Part shown: positions 1 through 8,018 of the stretch, one piece after another
Layout: every line of letters starts with the position of its first letter
Numbering within the stretch: the first letter of the stretch is position 1
Assembly (NCBI GenBank): GCA_964407165.1
Contig: CAYOUJ010000008.1
Span: 1-61,191 of the forward strand
Source: CAZPKH01 sp964407165
Lineage (GTDB): Bacteria > Bacteroidota > Bacteroidia > Bacteroidales > Muribaculaceae
Direction of reading: 5' to 3'
DNA length: 61,191 bases
Notes under the pieces: generated by a model
What the model was told of the DNA's origin: nothing
What the model saw: the letters and a program-made list of their open reading frames with translations, nothing else
Databases searched by the model: none
Program-made: the position numbers and the translations under genes

Positions 1-27
1 AAAAAGTTTTATTCTCACTTTGTTCTT

Positions 28-133
28 TTTTTGTGGCTGATTTTGGCCATTTTGGCTTTTTTCGTCAGTCATTTAGCCCGCTAAACTCCTTTCTCAAAAA
101 CCCAAACTGTCTCAAAATCAGCCCACAAAAAAA
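28..133. repeat. Inverted repeat, possible mobile-element edge
   Basis: A roughly 18-19 bp T-rich arm containing TTTTTTGTGGCTGATTTT (about 28-46) recurs in inverted form at about 114-132, with one extra G. The region between the arms has stops and no recognisable gene. The right half includes CTGTCTCAAAATCAGCC, which resembles ends of Bacteroidetes insertion sequences, but I cannot name a family. This could be the tail of an IS whose transposase lies outside the window. Confidence 0.35.
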
Positions 134-172
134 TAACAATTTTTATTAAACAGGCTCTTACAATTGCTGACA

Positions 173-745
173 ATGACAATCCGACAATTTATAGACGCTA
201 TATATCCGTTGCAGACGGCTTCCCGTAATTTACTGCTTGAGACGCTGACAAAGGTGCGACTGCGCCGCGGTGTGCGAGTGATAGACTGCGGGGTGCGGAG
301 CGAGCAGGTGTGGATGGTGACAAAAGGGATATTCCGCGTGGGGTGTGTCGACTGCCACGGCGTGGAGACGACGATAGGGTTTGGCTCGGAGGGAGCGACG
401 ATGTCGGCCACGACGTCGCTGTTTTTTGCCGGGCGTAGCCACTTGCTGTTTGAGACGCTGACGCCGGTAGTGGCGTGGACCACCGACCGTGAGCGGATGG
501 TGGAGGCTATGGGTCGTGACGGTCAGGTGTGCCGGTGGCTCATGTTTTGGGTGGCCGAGCAGCTGTGCTCCCTCGAATACACTCTGTCGGCATATCACGG
601 CGACACCTACGGGCGCCTCAAGGAGTTTATGAACGCCAGGCGCGACATTGCCGGCCAGTTGCCGCTGAAGCTGGTTGCGGAATACTTAGGTGTTCGACCG
701 GAGACGGTGTCGCGCCTGCGGCGACGCCTGGCAGAGGACGGCTGA
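173..745 (+). CDS. Crp/Fnr-family transcriptional regulator
   Basis: This 190-residue protein has the two-part layout of the Crp/Fnr family. An N-terminal cupin-like sensor comes first (about residues 20-115, with the GxxxxxxS-like turn 'GSEGATMSATTSL'). A C-terminal winged helix-turn-helix follows, ending in 'LPLKLVAEYLGVRPETVSR', the usual recognition-helix pattern. The sensor lacks the cysteine cluster of Fnr and the residues for cAMP binding, so the ligand is unknown. I start it at ATG 173; a TTG at 164 would add three residues. No TAnnTTTG box is visible upstream. It stands alone, upstream of a palindromic repeat array, so its target is not evident from context. Confidence 0.82.
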   Translation: MTIRQFIDAIYPLQTASRNLLLETLTKVRLRRGVRVIDCGVRSEQVWMVTKGIFRVGCVDCHGVETTIGFGSEGATMSATTSLFFAGRSHLLFETLTPVVAWTTDRERMVEAMGRDGQVCRWLMFWVAEQLCSLEYTLSAYHGDTYGRLKEFMNARRDIAGQLPLKLVAEYLGVRPETVSRLRRRLAEDG

Positions 746-773
746 TCAATGCATAATGCATAAAGATTGCGAA

Positions 774-872
774 TTGCCCCAAAGGGGCAACTTGATGATA
801 ACCCCGGGCAAGCGAAGCGCAGCCCGGGGGAGCGGGGCGGCGCCCTCGCGCCCCGGCGCCCCAACGGGGCGC
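774..872 (+). repeat. Palindromic repeat unit 1 (mini-core-mini hairpins)
   Basis: A 17 bp hairpin with 7 bp stem and 3 nt loop (774-790, TTGCCCC-AAA-GGGGCAA) is followed after 9 nt by a long hairpin with CCCCGGGC/GCCCGGGG arms (800-830). A GC-rich linker (830-855) follows, then a second 7-3-7 hairpin (856-872). The same order recurs inverted at 904-998 and again at 60825-60928. No coding potential is apparent. Confidence 0.8.
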
Positions 873-903
873 GCTAATGATGGCAACCAAGTCAATCATC
901 AGC

Positions 904-998
904 GCACCCCTTTGGGGTGCCGGTGTACTTCCGCTTTTATACCCCGGGCTGCGCTTCGCTTGCCCGGGGGTTATCATCAATATGCCCCGTTGGGGCAT
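904..998 (-). repeat. Palindromic repeat unit 2 (inverted copy)
   Basis: This is a mirror-image copy of the unit at 774-872. It has a 7-3-7 mini-hairpin (904-920, GCACCCC-TTT-GGGGTGC), a linker, a core hairpin (941-972) with the same CCCCGGGC arms, TTATCATCAA-like spacing, and a second mini-hairpin (982-998, ATGCCCC/GGGGCAT). Together the two units make a roughly 225 bp head-to-head palindromic array between the Crp/Fnr gene and clpB. Confidence 0.8.
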
Positions 999-1031
999 TT
1001 TCAATTCACAATGCATTATGCATTGTGAATT

Positions 1032-1110
1032 GTGCATAATTACCATCCGGATGGCAATTATGCATTATGCATAATGCATTATGCATTGTCCATTGAGCAT
1101 TGTGCATTAA
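1032..1110. repeat. Palindrome and 7-bp-periodic tandem array upstream of clpB
   Basis: A near-perfect palindrome centred on CCATCCGGATGG (about 1032-1067) runs into seven consecutive heptamers at 1062-1110: GCATTAT, GCATAAT, GCATTAT, GCATTGT, CCATTGA, GCATTGT, GCATTAA. The phase never slips. Two further TGCATAA units sit at about 750-763, on the far side of the hairpin units. The array lies immediately before the clpB leader. Confidence 0.75.
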
Positions 1111-1166
1111 AACTATTGTGGCACGGAATTTGTTGTGTAATAAAAAAGAAACAAATCAATGCCACT

Positions 1167-3758
1167 ATGAATTTCAACAATTTTACCATCAAGAGCCAGG
1201 AGGCGATACAAAAGGCTGTCGAGCTTACGCGCTCGGCGGGGCAGCAGGCCATCGAGCCGGTGCACCTGCTCAAGGCTGTTATAGAGGAGGGTGACTCGCT
1301 TGTGAAGTTCATCTTCCAGAAGACGGGGGCAGACATGGCCACCGTGACCCGCCGCGTCGACCGCGAGATAGAGACGTTGCCGAGGGTGAGCGGCGGCGAG
1401 CCGTACCTGAGCCGCGAGAGCAACGATGTGCTGCAGAAGGCATTGGACATCGCCAAGAAGCAGGGTGACGAGTACGTCACCTTGGAGGCGCTTCTGCAGG
1501 CCATCTTCGCGGTGAAGTCGCCGGCGTCGACCATTCTGAAGGACGCGGGCCTGACGGAGCACCTTATCGAGGCTGCCGTCGCGGAGCTGCGCAAGGGCAA
1601 GAAGGCGACGGACCAGTCAGCCGAAGAGACTTACAATGCCCTCTCAAAGTACGCGATAAACCTTAACGAGCGCGCCCGCAGCGGCAAGCTTGACCCGGTG
1701 ATAGGCCGCGACGAGGAGATACGCCGCGTGCTGCAGATACTTAGCCGCCGCACCAAGAACAACCCCATGTTGGTGGGTGAGCCGGGCACCGGCAAGACGG
1801 CAATAGCCGAGGGACTTGCGCAGCGCATAGTCCGCGGTGACGTGCCGGAGAACCTGAAGGACAAGCAGATCTTCTCGCTCGACATGGGCGCGCTGGTTGC
1901 CGGCGCGAAGTACAAGGGTGAGTTTGAGGAGCGCCTGAAAGCGATAGTCAACGAAGTGACACAGAGCGACGGGGAGATTATCCTCTTCATCGACGAGATA
2001 CACACGCTGGTCGGTGCCGGCAAGGGTGAGGGGGCGATGGACGCCGCCAACATCCTGAAGCCCGCATTGGCACGCGGCGAGCTGCGCAGCATCGGCGCGA
2101 CTACTCTCGACGAGTTCCAGAAATATTTCGAGAAAGACAAGGCACTTGAGCGCCGTTTCCAGAAGGTGATGGTCGATGAACCCGACGAGGCATCCGCCAT
2201 CGCCATACTCCGCGGCCTGAAGGAGCGCTACGAAAACCACCACAAGGTGCGCATTCGCGACGAGGCGATAGTGGCCGCCGTGCAGCTGTCGGTGCGCTAC
2301 ATCACCGACCGTTTCCTGCCCGACAAGGCCATCGACCTGGTCGACGAGGCGGCGTCGAAGCTGAAGCTCGAGATAGACTCCGTGCCGCAGGCGCTCGACG
2401 ACATCACGCGCCAGATAGCGCAAAAGGAGATTGAGCGCGAGGCCATCAAGCGCGAGGGCGACAAGGCTAAGGTCAAGGAGATAGAGAAAGACCTGGCCGC
2501 CATGCGCGAGCAGGAGAAGGAGTACAAGGCCAAGTGGACTGCCGAGCGCGACCTGATCTCGAAGATACAGCAGAATAAGATAGACATCGAGCATCTCAAC
2601 TTCGAGGCCGAGAAGGCGGAGCGCGACGGCGACTATTCGAAGGTTGCCGAGATACGCTACTCCAAGGTTCCCGGCAAGGAGAACGAGAACAAGCAGATAC
2701 AGGAGCAGCTGAAGATGATGCAGGGCGAGAAGGCGCTGATCAAGGAGGAGGTCGACGCCGAAGACATCGCCGACGTGGTCAGCCGCTGGACGGGTATACC
2801 GGTCAACAAGATGGTGACCTCTGAGCGCGAGAAGCTGCTGCACCTGGAGAGCGAACTGCACCGCCGCGTCATAGGTCAGGAGGACGCCATCCGCGCCATC
2901 GCCGACGCCGTGCGCCGCAGCCGTGCGGGTCTCAACGATCCGCGGCGTCCCATCGGCTCGTTTATCTTCCTCGGCACCACCGGCGTGGGCAAGACGGAGC
3001 TTGCCAAGGCCTTGGCGGAGTATCTGTTTGACGACGACTCGATGATGACCCGCATCGACATGTCGGAGTATCAGGAGAAGCACTCCGTGAGTCGTCTGGT
3101 CGGCGCGCCTCCGGGATACGTGGGCTACGACGAGGGCGGCCAGCTGACGGAGGCCGTAAGGCGCAAGCCGTACTCCGTGGTGCTCTTCGACGAGATAGAG
3201 AAGGCACACCCCGACGTGTTCAACATACTGCTGCAGGTGCTTGACGACGGACACCTGACCGACAACAAGGGGCGTCTGGTGAACTTCAAGAACACCATCA
3301 TCATCATGACCTCTAACATGGGCTCGCAGCTCATCCGTGACAACTTCTCGAAGATGACGGAGGAGAACCGCGCCGAGACCGTCGACACGACCAAGACGGC
3401 CGTGCTGGAGATGCTCAAGCAGACGATACGCCCCGAGTTCCTCAACCGCATCGACGAGATCATAATGTTCACGCCGCTCAACCGTGCCGAGATCGAGGAG
3501 ATCGTGGGGCTGCAGGTTGCCGGCGTGAAGAAGCAGCTCTCGGCCAACGGTATCGAGCTTGAGGTCAAGCCGAAGGCTGTGGCCTGGCTTGCCGACGAGG
3601 GATATGACCCGGAGTTTGGCGCCCGACCGGTCAAGCGCGTCATCCAGCGCGAGCTGCTCAACCGCCTGTCGAAGGACATCCTGGCAGGCACCGTCGACCG
3701 CTCGCACCCGATAGTCATCGATGCCACGGACGACGGCCTTACCTTCGTCAATGCATAA
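1167..3758 (+). CDS. clpB: ATP-dependent chaperone ClpB
   Basis: ClpB is the hexameric AAA+ disaggregase that works with DnaK to rescue aggregated proteins in the cytoplasm. The 863-residue product has the complete family layout. The double Clp N-domain covers about 1-145. The first AAA+ module has Walker A GEPGTGKT near 204 and FIDEIH as Walker B. The coiled-coil middle domain is at about 400-530. The second AAA+ module has GTTGVGKT near 603 and the C-terminal D2-small domain with GARPVKR. The start MNFNNFTIKSQEA aligns with ClpB N-termini. An upstream in-frame ATG at 1032 would translate the heptamer repeats, so I reject it. The gene converges with the MFS gene on a large inverted repeat. 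I see no CIRCE-like operator and no clear TAnnTTTG box. Confidence 0.97.
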   Translation: MNFNNFTIKSQEAIQKAVELTRSAGQQAIEPVHLLKAVIEEGDSLVKFIFQKTGADMATVTRRVDREIETLPRVSGGEPYLSRESNDVLQKALDIAKKQGDEYVTLEALLQAIFAVKSPASTILKDAGLTEHLIEAAVAELRKGKKATDQSAEETYNALSKYAINLNERARSGKLDPVIGRDEEIRRVLQILSRRTKNNPMLVGEPGTGKTAIAEGLAQRIVRGDVPENLKDKQIFSLDMGALVAGAKYKGEFEERLKAIVNEVTQSDGEIILFIDEIHTLVGAGKGEGAMDAANILKPALARGELRSIGATTLDEFQKYFEKDKALERRFQKVMVDEPDEASAIAILRGLKERYENHHKVRIRDEAIVAAVQLSVRYITDRFLPDKAIDLVDEAASKLKLEIDSVPQALDDITRQIAQKEIEREAIKREGDKAKVKEIEKDLAAMREQEKEYKAKWTAERDLISKIQQNKIDIEHLNFEAEKAERDGDYSKVAEIRYSKVPGKENENKQIQEQLKMMQGEKALIKEEVDAEDIADVVSRWTGIPVNKMVTSEREKLLHLESELHRRVIGQEDAIRAIADAVRRSRAGLNDPRRPIGSFIFLGTTGVGKTELAKALAEYLFDDDSMMTRIDMSEYQEKHSVSRLVGAPPGYVGYDEGGQLTEAVRRKPYSVVLFDEIEKAHPDVFNILLQVLDDGHLTDNKGRLVNFKNTIIIMTSNMGSQLIRDNFSKMTEENRAETVDTTKTAVLEMLKQTIRPEFLNRIDEIIMFTPLNRAEIEEIVGLQVAGVKKQLSANGIELEVKPKAVAWLADEGYDPEFGARPVKRVIQRELLNRLSKDILAGTVDRSHPIVIDATDDGLTFVNA

Positions 3759-3766
3759 GCTTGCCC

Positions 3767-3909
3767 GGCCCACCCCAAACCCCTCCCCAAGGGGAGGGGC
3801 TTCTATGTTGGTGGTCAAATAAAGTATAGGCCCTATAAGTCTTATAAGACTTATAGGGCCTATATGAGTTTGGAAGCCCCTCCCCTTGGGGAGGGGTTTG
3901 GGGTGGGCC
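3767..3909. repeat. Nested perfect inverted repeat between convergent genes
   Basis: Two 37 bp arms (3767-3803 and 3873-3909) are exact reverse complements, and each arm contains its own CCCCTCCCC/GGGGAGGGG hairpin. Between them lies a perfect 40 bp palindrome (3825-3864) rich in CTTATAG. The element starts 9 nt after the clpB stop and ends 2 nt before the MFS stop. It probably acts as a bidirectional terminator, though neither side has a clean T-run. Confidence 0.9.
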
Positions 3910-3911
3910 AA

Positions 3912-5327
3912 TTACATGGGGCCGTCGGCGTTGGTGGCGGCCTCGGCGTTGTCGCGGACGATGTTGGGCTTCTCCAGGCCGTAGTGCTTGCGGCGGTCTT
4001 CAACCTTGAGCATGATGGTGAAGAAGAGGGCGAGGATGCCGAAAGATGAGAAGATAATCATGGGCACGGTGTAGCCGCCGGTGGCCTGGAGCACGTAGCC
4101 GATGAGCATGGGCACGAAGCACAGGCCTATGTTCTGTATCCAGAAAATCAGGCAGTAGGCCGAGCCGAGAATCTTCTCGTCGATAATCTTTGGCACGGAG
4201 GGCCACAGGGCTGCGGGCACGAGCGAGAAGCTGACGCCGAGGACGGCGATGAGCACTATTGCGAGCCACTTCGACGGGAATGCGGGCAGCAGGAATGCGA
4301 AGCTCAGGTGGCAGACCACCATGATGATGGCGCCGAGGAAGAGCATGGTCGCGCCTTTGCCGACGGTGTCAAGGAAGGCTCCGAGGAACGGCGTCAGCAC
4401 CAGCGCGAGGATGGGGAAGAAGCTGAAGAGGCCGGCGCCTACCTCTGCGTCGACGCCGAGGGTGACTTGCAGGTAGTTGGTGGCATAGCGCTGGAAGGGG
4501 AAGATGGCGGAGTAGTAGAGCACGCAGAGCATGGCCACGATCCAGAACATCTTGCTGGAGAATATCTTGCCGAGGTCGGAGAGGTGGAACTCGTCCTCCG
4601 ACGCCCCGTCGCCCGCGGCCATGCCTTTTTGCTCGAGCTGGAGGTCGAAGCGGCGATCCATCACGGAGAATACGCAGAAGTTTATCAGGCCGATGAGCAG
4701 CAGGACGGTGCAGAATGCCACGGGGGCGAAGACTGTCATGTCAAACTTGGCGGCAATGAGGGGCGAGAGCCACATGACGGCGAAGACGCCCAGGCGCGCG
4801 ATTGCCATCTCGATGCCCATTGCGAGGGCCATCTCCTTGCCTTTGAACCACTTGGCGATGGCCTTGGAGACGGTTGTTCCGGCCATCTCGCATCCGCAGC
4901 CGAAGATCATGAAGCCGAGGGCTGCCAGCTTGGCGGACGCGGGCATGGCCGTCCACCACGAGCCGAGCCAGCCGGCAAGCGCCGTGTCCTGGAACCACGA
5001 GCTGACGGCATACATCTTGATTGCGGCGCCGATCACCATCAGCGAGGCCGACAGTATGCCGGTGAATCGGGTGCCCATCTTGTCGAGGATGATGCCGGCG
5101 ATGATGAGGAAGCCGCAGACGTTGAGGATGTACTCCGAGGCGGCGTAGGTGCCGAAAGCGCCGCTCGACCAGTGGAGCTCGCCCTCGACGAGCGACATCA
5201 GCGGCGACATCACGTCGACGAACATATAGGCGAAGAACATCATGGAGGCGATGAGTATCAGCGCCGTCCAGCGTGCCAACGCGCTGTCGTTCATTAGTTT
5301 CTGTACTTTTTGTATTTTTTGAGTCAT
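3912..5327 (-). CDS. MFS transporter, substrate unknown
   Basis: This 471-residue inner-membrane protein has about 12 hydrophobic segments in two halves joined by a charged loop near residues 215-240, as expected for the major facilitator superfamily. The motif 'DKMGTRFTG' after the second or third helix resembles the family's cytoplasmic loop 2-3 signature (G-x-L-x-D-R-x-G). The second half ends in a hydrophilic tail 'AATNADGPM'. The -7 box at 5352-5359 rules out the longer reading frame beginning at 5354, so I place the start at ATG 5327. ATG 5294 (MNDSALARW) is also possible. Nothing nearby identifies the substrate. The gene appears monocistronic. Confidence 0.85.
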   Translation of the reverse strand: MTQKIQKVQKLMNDSALARWTALILIASMMFFAYMFVDVMSPLMSLVEGELHWSSGAFGTYAASEYILNVCGFLIIAGIILDKMGTRFTGILSASLMVIGAAIKMYAVSSWFQDTALAGWLGSWWTAMPASAKLAALGFMIFGCGCEMAGTTVSKAIAKWFKGKEMALAMGIEMAIARLGVFAVMWLSPLIAAKFDMTVFAPVAFCTVLLLIGLINFCVFSVMDRRFDLQLEQKGMAAGDGASEDEFHLSDLGKIFSSKMFWIVAMLCVLYYSAIFPFQRYATNYLQVTLGVDAEVGAGLFSFFPILALVLTPFLGAFLDTVGKGATMLFLGAIIMVVCHLSFAFLLPAFPSKWLAIVLIAVLGVSFSLVPAALWPSVPKIIDEKILGSAYCLIFWIQNIGLCFVPMLIGYVLQATGGYTVPMIIFSSFGILALFFTIMLKVEDRRKHYGLEKPNIVRDNAEAATNADGPM

Positions 5328-5351
5328 AATGTGATATTGATTTATTTGGGG

Positions 5352-5359
5352 CAAAGGTA
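5352..5359 (-). promoter_or_regulatory. -7 box TACCTTTG for the MFS gene
   Basis: This is an exact Bacteroidota -7 consensus, 24 nt before ATG 5327. The upstream side is occupied by a heptamer AGTTTTC array and has no clear -33 TTG. Confidence 0.6.
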
Positions 5360-5365
5360 CGAATT

Positions 5366-5400
5366 AGTTTTCAGTTTTCAGTTTTCAGTTTTTAGTTTTT
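5366..5400. repeat. Five 7-bp tandem repeats AGTTTTC/AGTTTTT
   Basis: Five in-phase heptamers (AGTTTTC x3, AGTTTTT x2) lie directly upstream of the -7 box at 5352-5359. They are followed by TCGA-rich sequence running into the end of the helicase gene. Confidence 0.8.
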
Positions 5401-5415
5401 CGAGATTTTCGAGGG

Positions 5416-7311
5416 TTATCGATTATCTGTCGAGAGGGAGTCGATGTATTTGTGGAGGCGGCGGTAGAAGGGGTGTCGGCAGAGGGTGTCGGTGTTGCCG
5501 AGGATGACGAGCTTGCAGCGGGCGCGTGTGATGGCGACGTTCATGCGGCGCAGGTCGGCGAGGAAACCGATTTGGTGGTATTCGTTTGCGCGGACGAGGC
5601 TGATGAAGATGACGTCACGCTCGCGTCCCTGGAAGCCGTCGACGGTGTTGACGCTGATGGAGGCGCGTATGGGCTTGAGTGTGGCGTCGTTGCCGATGAG
5701 CGAGCGAAGGAACTGCACCTGTGCGCGATAGGGTGAGATGACGCCGATGTCGATGCCCTCCTGCTTTATCCGCTCGACACCGATGCGATGGACGTAGGCA
5801 CGGAGCGTTTCCAATAACAGACGCCCCTCCTCGCGGTTGATGCGGCCATGATTGGCGCCGGTCTCGGCCTCGGGGGCGGATAGGTCGGCGGTGTCGATCC
5901 ACGTTATCGGGGCATCGCACTGCAGCAGCGTGCGCTCGGCCACCTCCGGGGCGGCTGTGAGTATGCCATGGTAGAACTCTTGCGATGAGAATTGCATAAT
6001 CTCCGTATGCATGCGGTATTGCACCGTTAGCAGCGTCACAGCGTCGGGCTGGCGCTCGGCGATGGTCTGCATGAGGGTGTGTGCAAGCCCCTCGCGCATG
6101 GCCTCGTAGCATTTCACGGTCGGTGGTAGCTGGCAGTGGTCGCCGGCGAAGATTACGCGGTCGGCGCGGGTGATTGGTATCCAGCAGGCAGCCTCGAGGG
6201 CCTGGGCGGCCTCGTCGATGAACAGCGTGACGCCGCGGAGGCTGTCGAGCAGGCGGTGTGTGCTGCTCACGAGCGTGGAGGCCACCACGTGCGCCTGCTG
6301 CAGTATGTCGGCGTTGATGCGGCACTCCAGTTCGGTGGCGCGCTCGCGGAGCTTGTCGAGGCGGCGGGACGCGAGTGCGCGGCCCCGCTCCTTGCGCGAC
6401 GAGCGCAACTTTCTTATTTCCTTGCGTATGGCCCACAGCTCGGGGTAGGCGGGATGGTCGGAGAAGCGGTGCTCGTAGGTGTGGCTGAGCATCTTGTCGT
6501 CGACGCGCACGGGGTTGCCGATGCGCAGCACGTGCAGTCCGCGGGCGTCGAGCTGCTCGCATATCCAGTCGACTGCGGCGTTGCTCTGTGCACAGACCAT
6601 CACCTGCGGCTCGCGGCGCAGGGTCTCGTCGATGGCCTCGACGAGGGTGGTCGTTTTCCCCGTGCCGGGAGGGCCGTGGACCACGGCCACGTCGCGGGCG
6701 CAAAGCACTTGTCCGACAGCCGTTTGCTGCGACGGGTTGAGCCACGGCATGCTCACCGGCTCCTGCTCGCGGAAGCGCGCCGGCGCCTTGCCCAACAGCG
6801 TCTCGCGCAGTTGCGCCAAGCGGCAGTCCGTGGCACGGCTTACGCGGTCGAGGGCGTCAAACATGGCGTCGTAGCTCGTCTGGTCGAACGCGAGCTGAAC
6901 GCCCAACTTCCCCTCCGCCTGCATGACAGCGGTGGCGGCGCCGTCTGTCGGCATTGCCACGGCCATGCGGTTGCCGTCGGCGAAACTGACAGTGGCCGTG
7001 AAGTTAAGCCACTTGACCGAGCCGTCGGCGCCGACGGTGAAGAAGCTGACGGGGCGCCCGTATTCAAACGCGTGCTCCTCCTCCGCCTCCTCCTCGGCGC
7101 GGAACACCTCTATTATAAGCTGATTGAGCGAGTTGTGATAGCGGCGTCCCGTGGCGAGGGGCCACCAGGCATTGCCCTTGGCTTTCATGCGCTCGACGCC
7201 CACCTGCTCGGTGTGGCGCCGAAACTCCTCGCGCTCATGCAGATACTCCATCTGCAGAAGTCGTCGGTGGCGCTCGAGGTGCCGCTGTGTCGATTCTGTC
7301 TCCCCGCTCAT
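5416..7311 (-). CDS. Superfamily 1 DNA/RNA helicase (Upf1/IGHMBP2-like)
   Basis: The 631-residue protein carries an ordered set of SF1B helicase motifs. These are Walker A GPPGTGKT (213-220), motif II DEAAQ (366-370), motif III GDHCQLPPT, motif IV region QYRMH, motif V TVDGFQGRERD and motif VI VAITRA. The N-terminal 190 residues are charged and probably form the nucleic-acid-binding barrel seen in IGHMBP2-type enzymes. It is expected to unwind nucleic acid using ATP in the cytoplasm; the physiological substrate is not known. It is the last gene of the minus-strand cluster, and its ATG overlaps the radC stop by 4 nt, which suggests translational coupling. Confidence 0.88.
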   Translation of the reverse strand: MSGETESTQRHLERHRRLLQMEYLHEREEFRRHTEQVGVERMKAKGNAWWPLATGRRYHNSLNQLIIEVFRAEEEAEEEHAFEYGRPVSFFTVGADGSVKWLNFTATVSFADGNRMAVAMPTDGAATAVMQAEGKLGVQLAFDQTSYDAMFDALDRVSRATDCRLAQLRETLLGKAPARFREQEPVSMPWLNPSQQTAVGQVLCARDVAVVHGPPGTGKTTTLVEAIDETLRREPQVMVCAQSNAAVDWICEQLDARGLHVLRIGNPVRVDDKMLSHTYEHRFSDHPAYPELWAIRKEIRKLRSSRKERGRALASRRLDKLRERATELECRINADILQQAHVVASTLVSSTHRLLDSLRGVTLFIDEAAQALEAACWIPITRADRVIFAGDHCQLPPTVKCYEAMREGLAHTLMQTIAERQPDAVTLLTVQYRMHTEIMQFSSQEFYHGILTAAPEVAERTLLQCDAPITWIDTADLSAPEAETGANHGRINREEGRLLLETLRAYVHRIGVERIKQEGIDIGVISPYRAQVQFLRSLIGNDATLKPIRASISVNTVDGFQGRERDVIFISLVRANEYHQIGFLADLRRMNVAITRARCKLVILGNTDTLCRHPFYRRLHKYIDSLSTDNR

Positions 7312-8018
7312 AGACGCCCTTGGTCTGAATAACTGTAATAGCCTGATGTGCCGACTATTATGTGGTCTAAGACACGTATGTCGACGCTCTTGGCCGCGCC
7401 CTTGATGCGAGAGGTGAGGGTGTCGTCCTCCAGGCTCGGCCTCACGTTGCCCGAGGGATGATTGTGGGCGAGGATGATGGCGTCGGCGAGGGAGTCGATG
7501 GCGCGCTTTAGCAATATCTTTATGTCGACGACGGTAGCTGCGGTGCCACCGGTTGATATTGTTTCACAGTTCTTTACATTGTTTGCTCGGTCGAGGCAGA
7601 CAATCATGAACTCCTCGTGGTCAAGACCCTCCAGAGAAGATTTAATGTGCTCATAAACAGATTGCGAGTCGGTAATCTGCACCTTGTCTTTGGGTTTGTC
7701 GGTGGCGCATCGGCGCCCCAACTCGATGGCTGCGGCGAGTTGGACCGCCCTTGCGGGTCCGACGCCCTTGTACTTGCGGCACATCTCCTTGATGGTCAGC
7801 TTGGAAAGCTCTTCGGGTCGGTTTTGGCAGTCGCGGAGAATCTCCCGGCTGAGGTCAATGACCGACTTACCGGGTATTCCTGAACCTAACGCAATGGCTA
7901 TCAGCTCGGTAATGGTGAGCTTGCGCACGCCGAGCCGCATGGCCTTTTCGCGGGGCTTGTCGTCGTCGGCCAGGTCGGCGATGCGCGGCGAGGTGGGTGT
8001 ATAGGGCTTACTTTCCAC
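7308..8018 (-). CDS. radC: RadC family protein (JAB/MPN domain)
   Basis: The 236-residue protein has an N-terminal helix-hairpin-helix-like region (about residues 40-100, 'YKGVGPARAVQL') and a C-terminal JAB metalloprotease-like fold with the signature HNHPSG at 185-190 followed by PSLEDD. The family was named for DNA repair, but that role is disputed and the biochemical activity is unproven; the motif suggests zinc-dependent hydrolysis. Translation probably starts at GTG 8018, inside the end of the glycosyltransferase gene (11 nt overlap). The stop overlaps the helicase start. The company of two helicases fits a DNA-metabolism role. Confidence 0.92.
   Translation of the reverse strand: MESKPYTPTSPRIADLADDDKPREKAMRLGVRKLTITELIAIALGSGIPGKSVIDLSREILRDCQNRPEELSKLTIKEMCRKYKGVGPARAVQLAAAIELGRRCATDKPKDKVQITDSQSVYEHIKSSLEGLDHEEFMIVCLDRANNVKNCETISTGGTAATVVDIKILLKRAIDSLADAIILAHNHPSGNVRPSLEDDTLTSRIKGAAKSVDIRVLDHIIVGTSGYYSYSDQGRL

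Noticed and set aside
1032..1166. N-terminal extension of ClpB
   Set aside because: It would translate the heptamer repeat; the family N-terminus starts at 1167.
1644..3911. A 755-codon open frame antisense to clpB
   Set aside because: GC-rich codon bias keeps the antisense frame open; the translation is Leu/Val/His-rich with no domain, and clpB on the other strand is certain.
5328..5354. N-terminal extension of the MFS protein
   Set aside because: The extension overlaps the -7 promoter box at 5352-5359, so it would not be transcribed.
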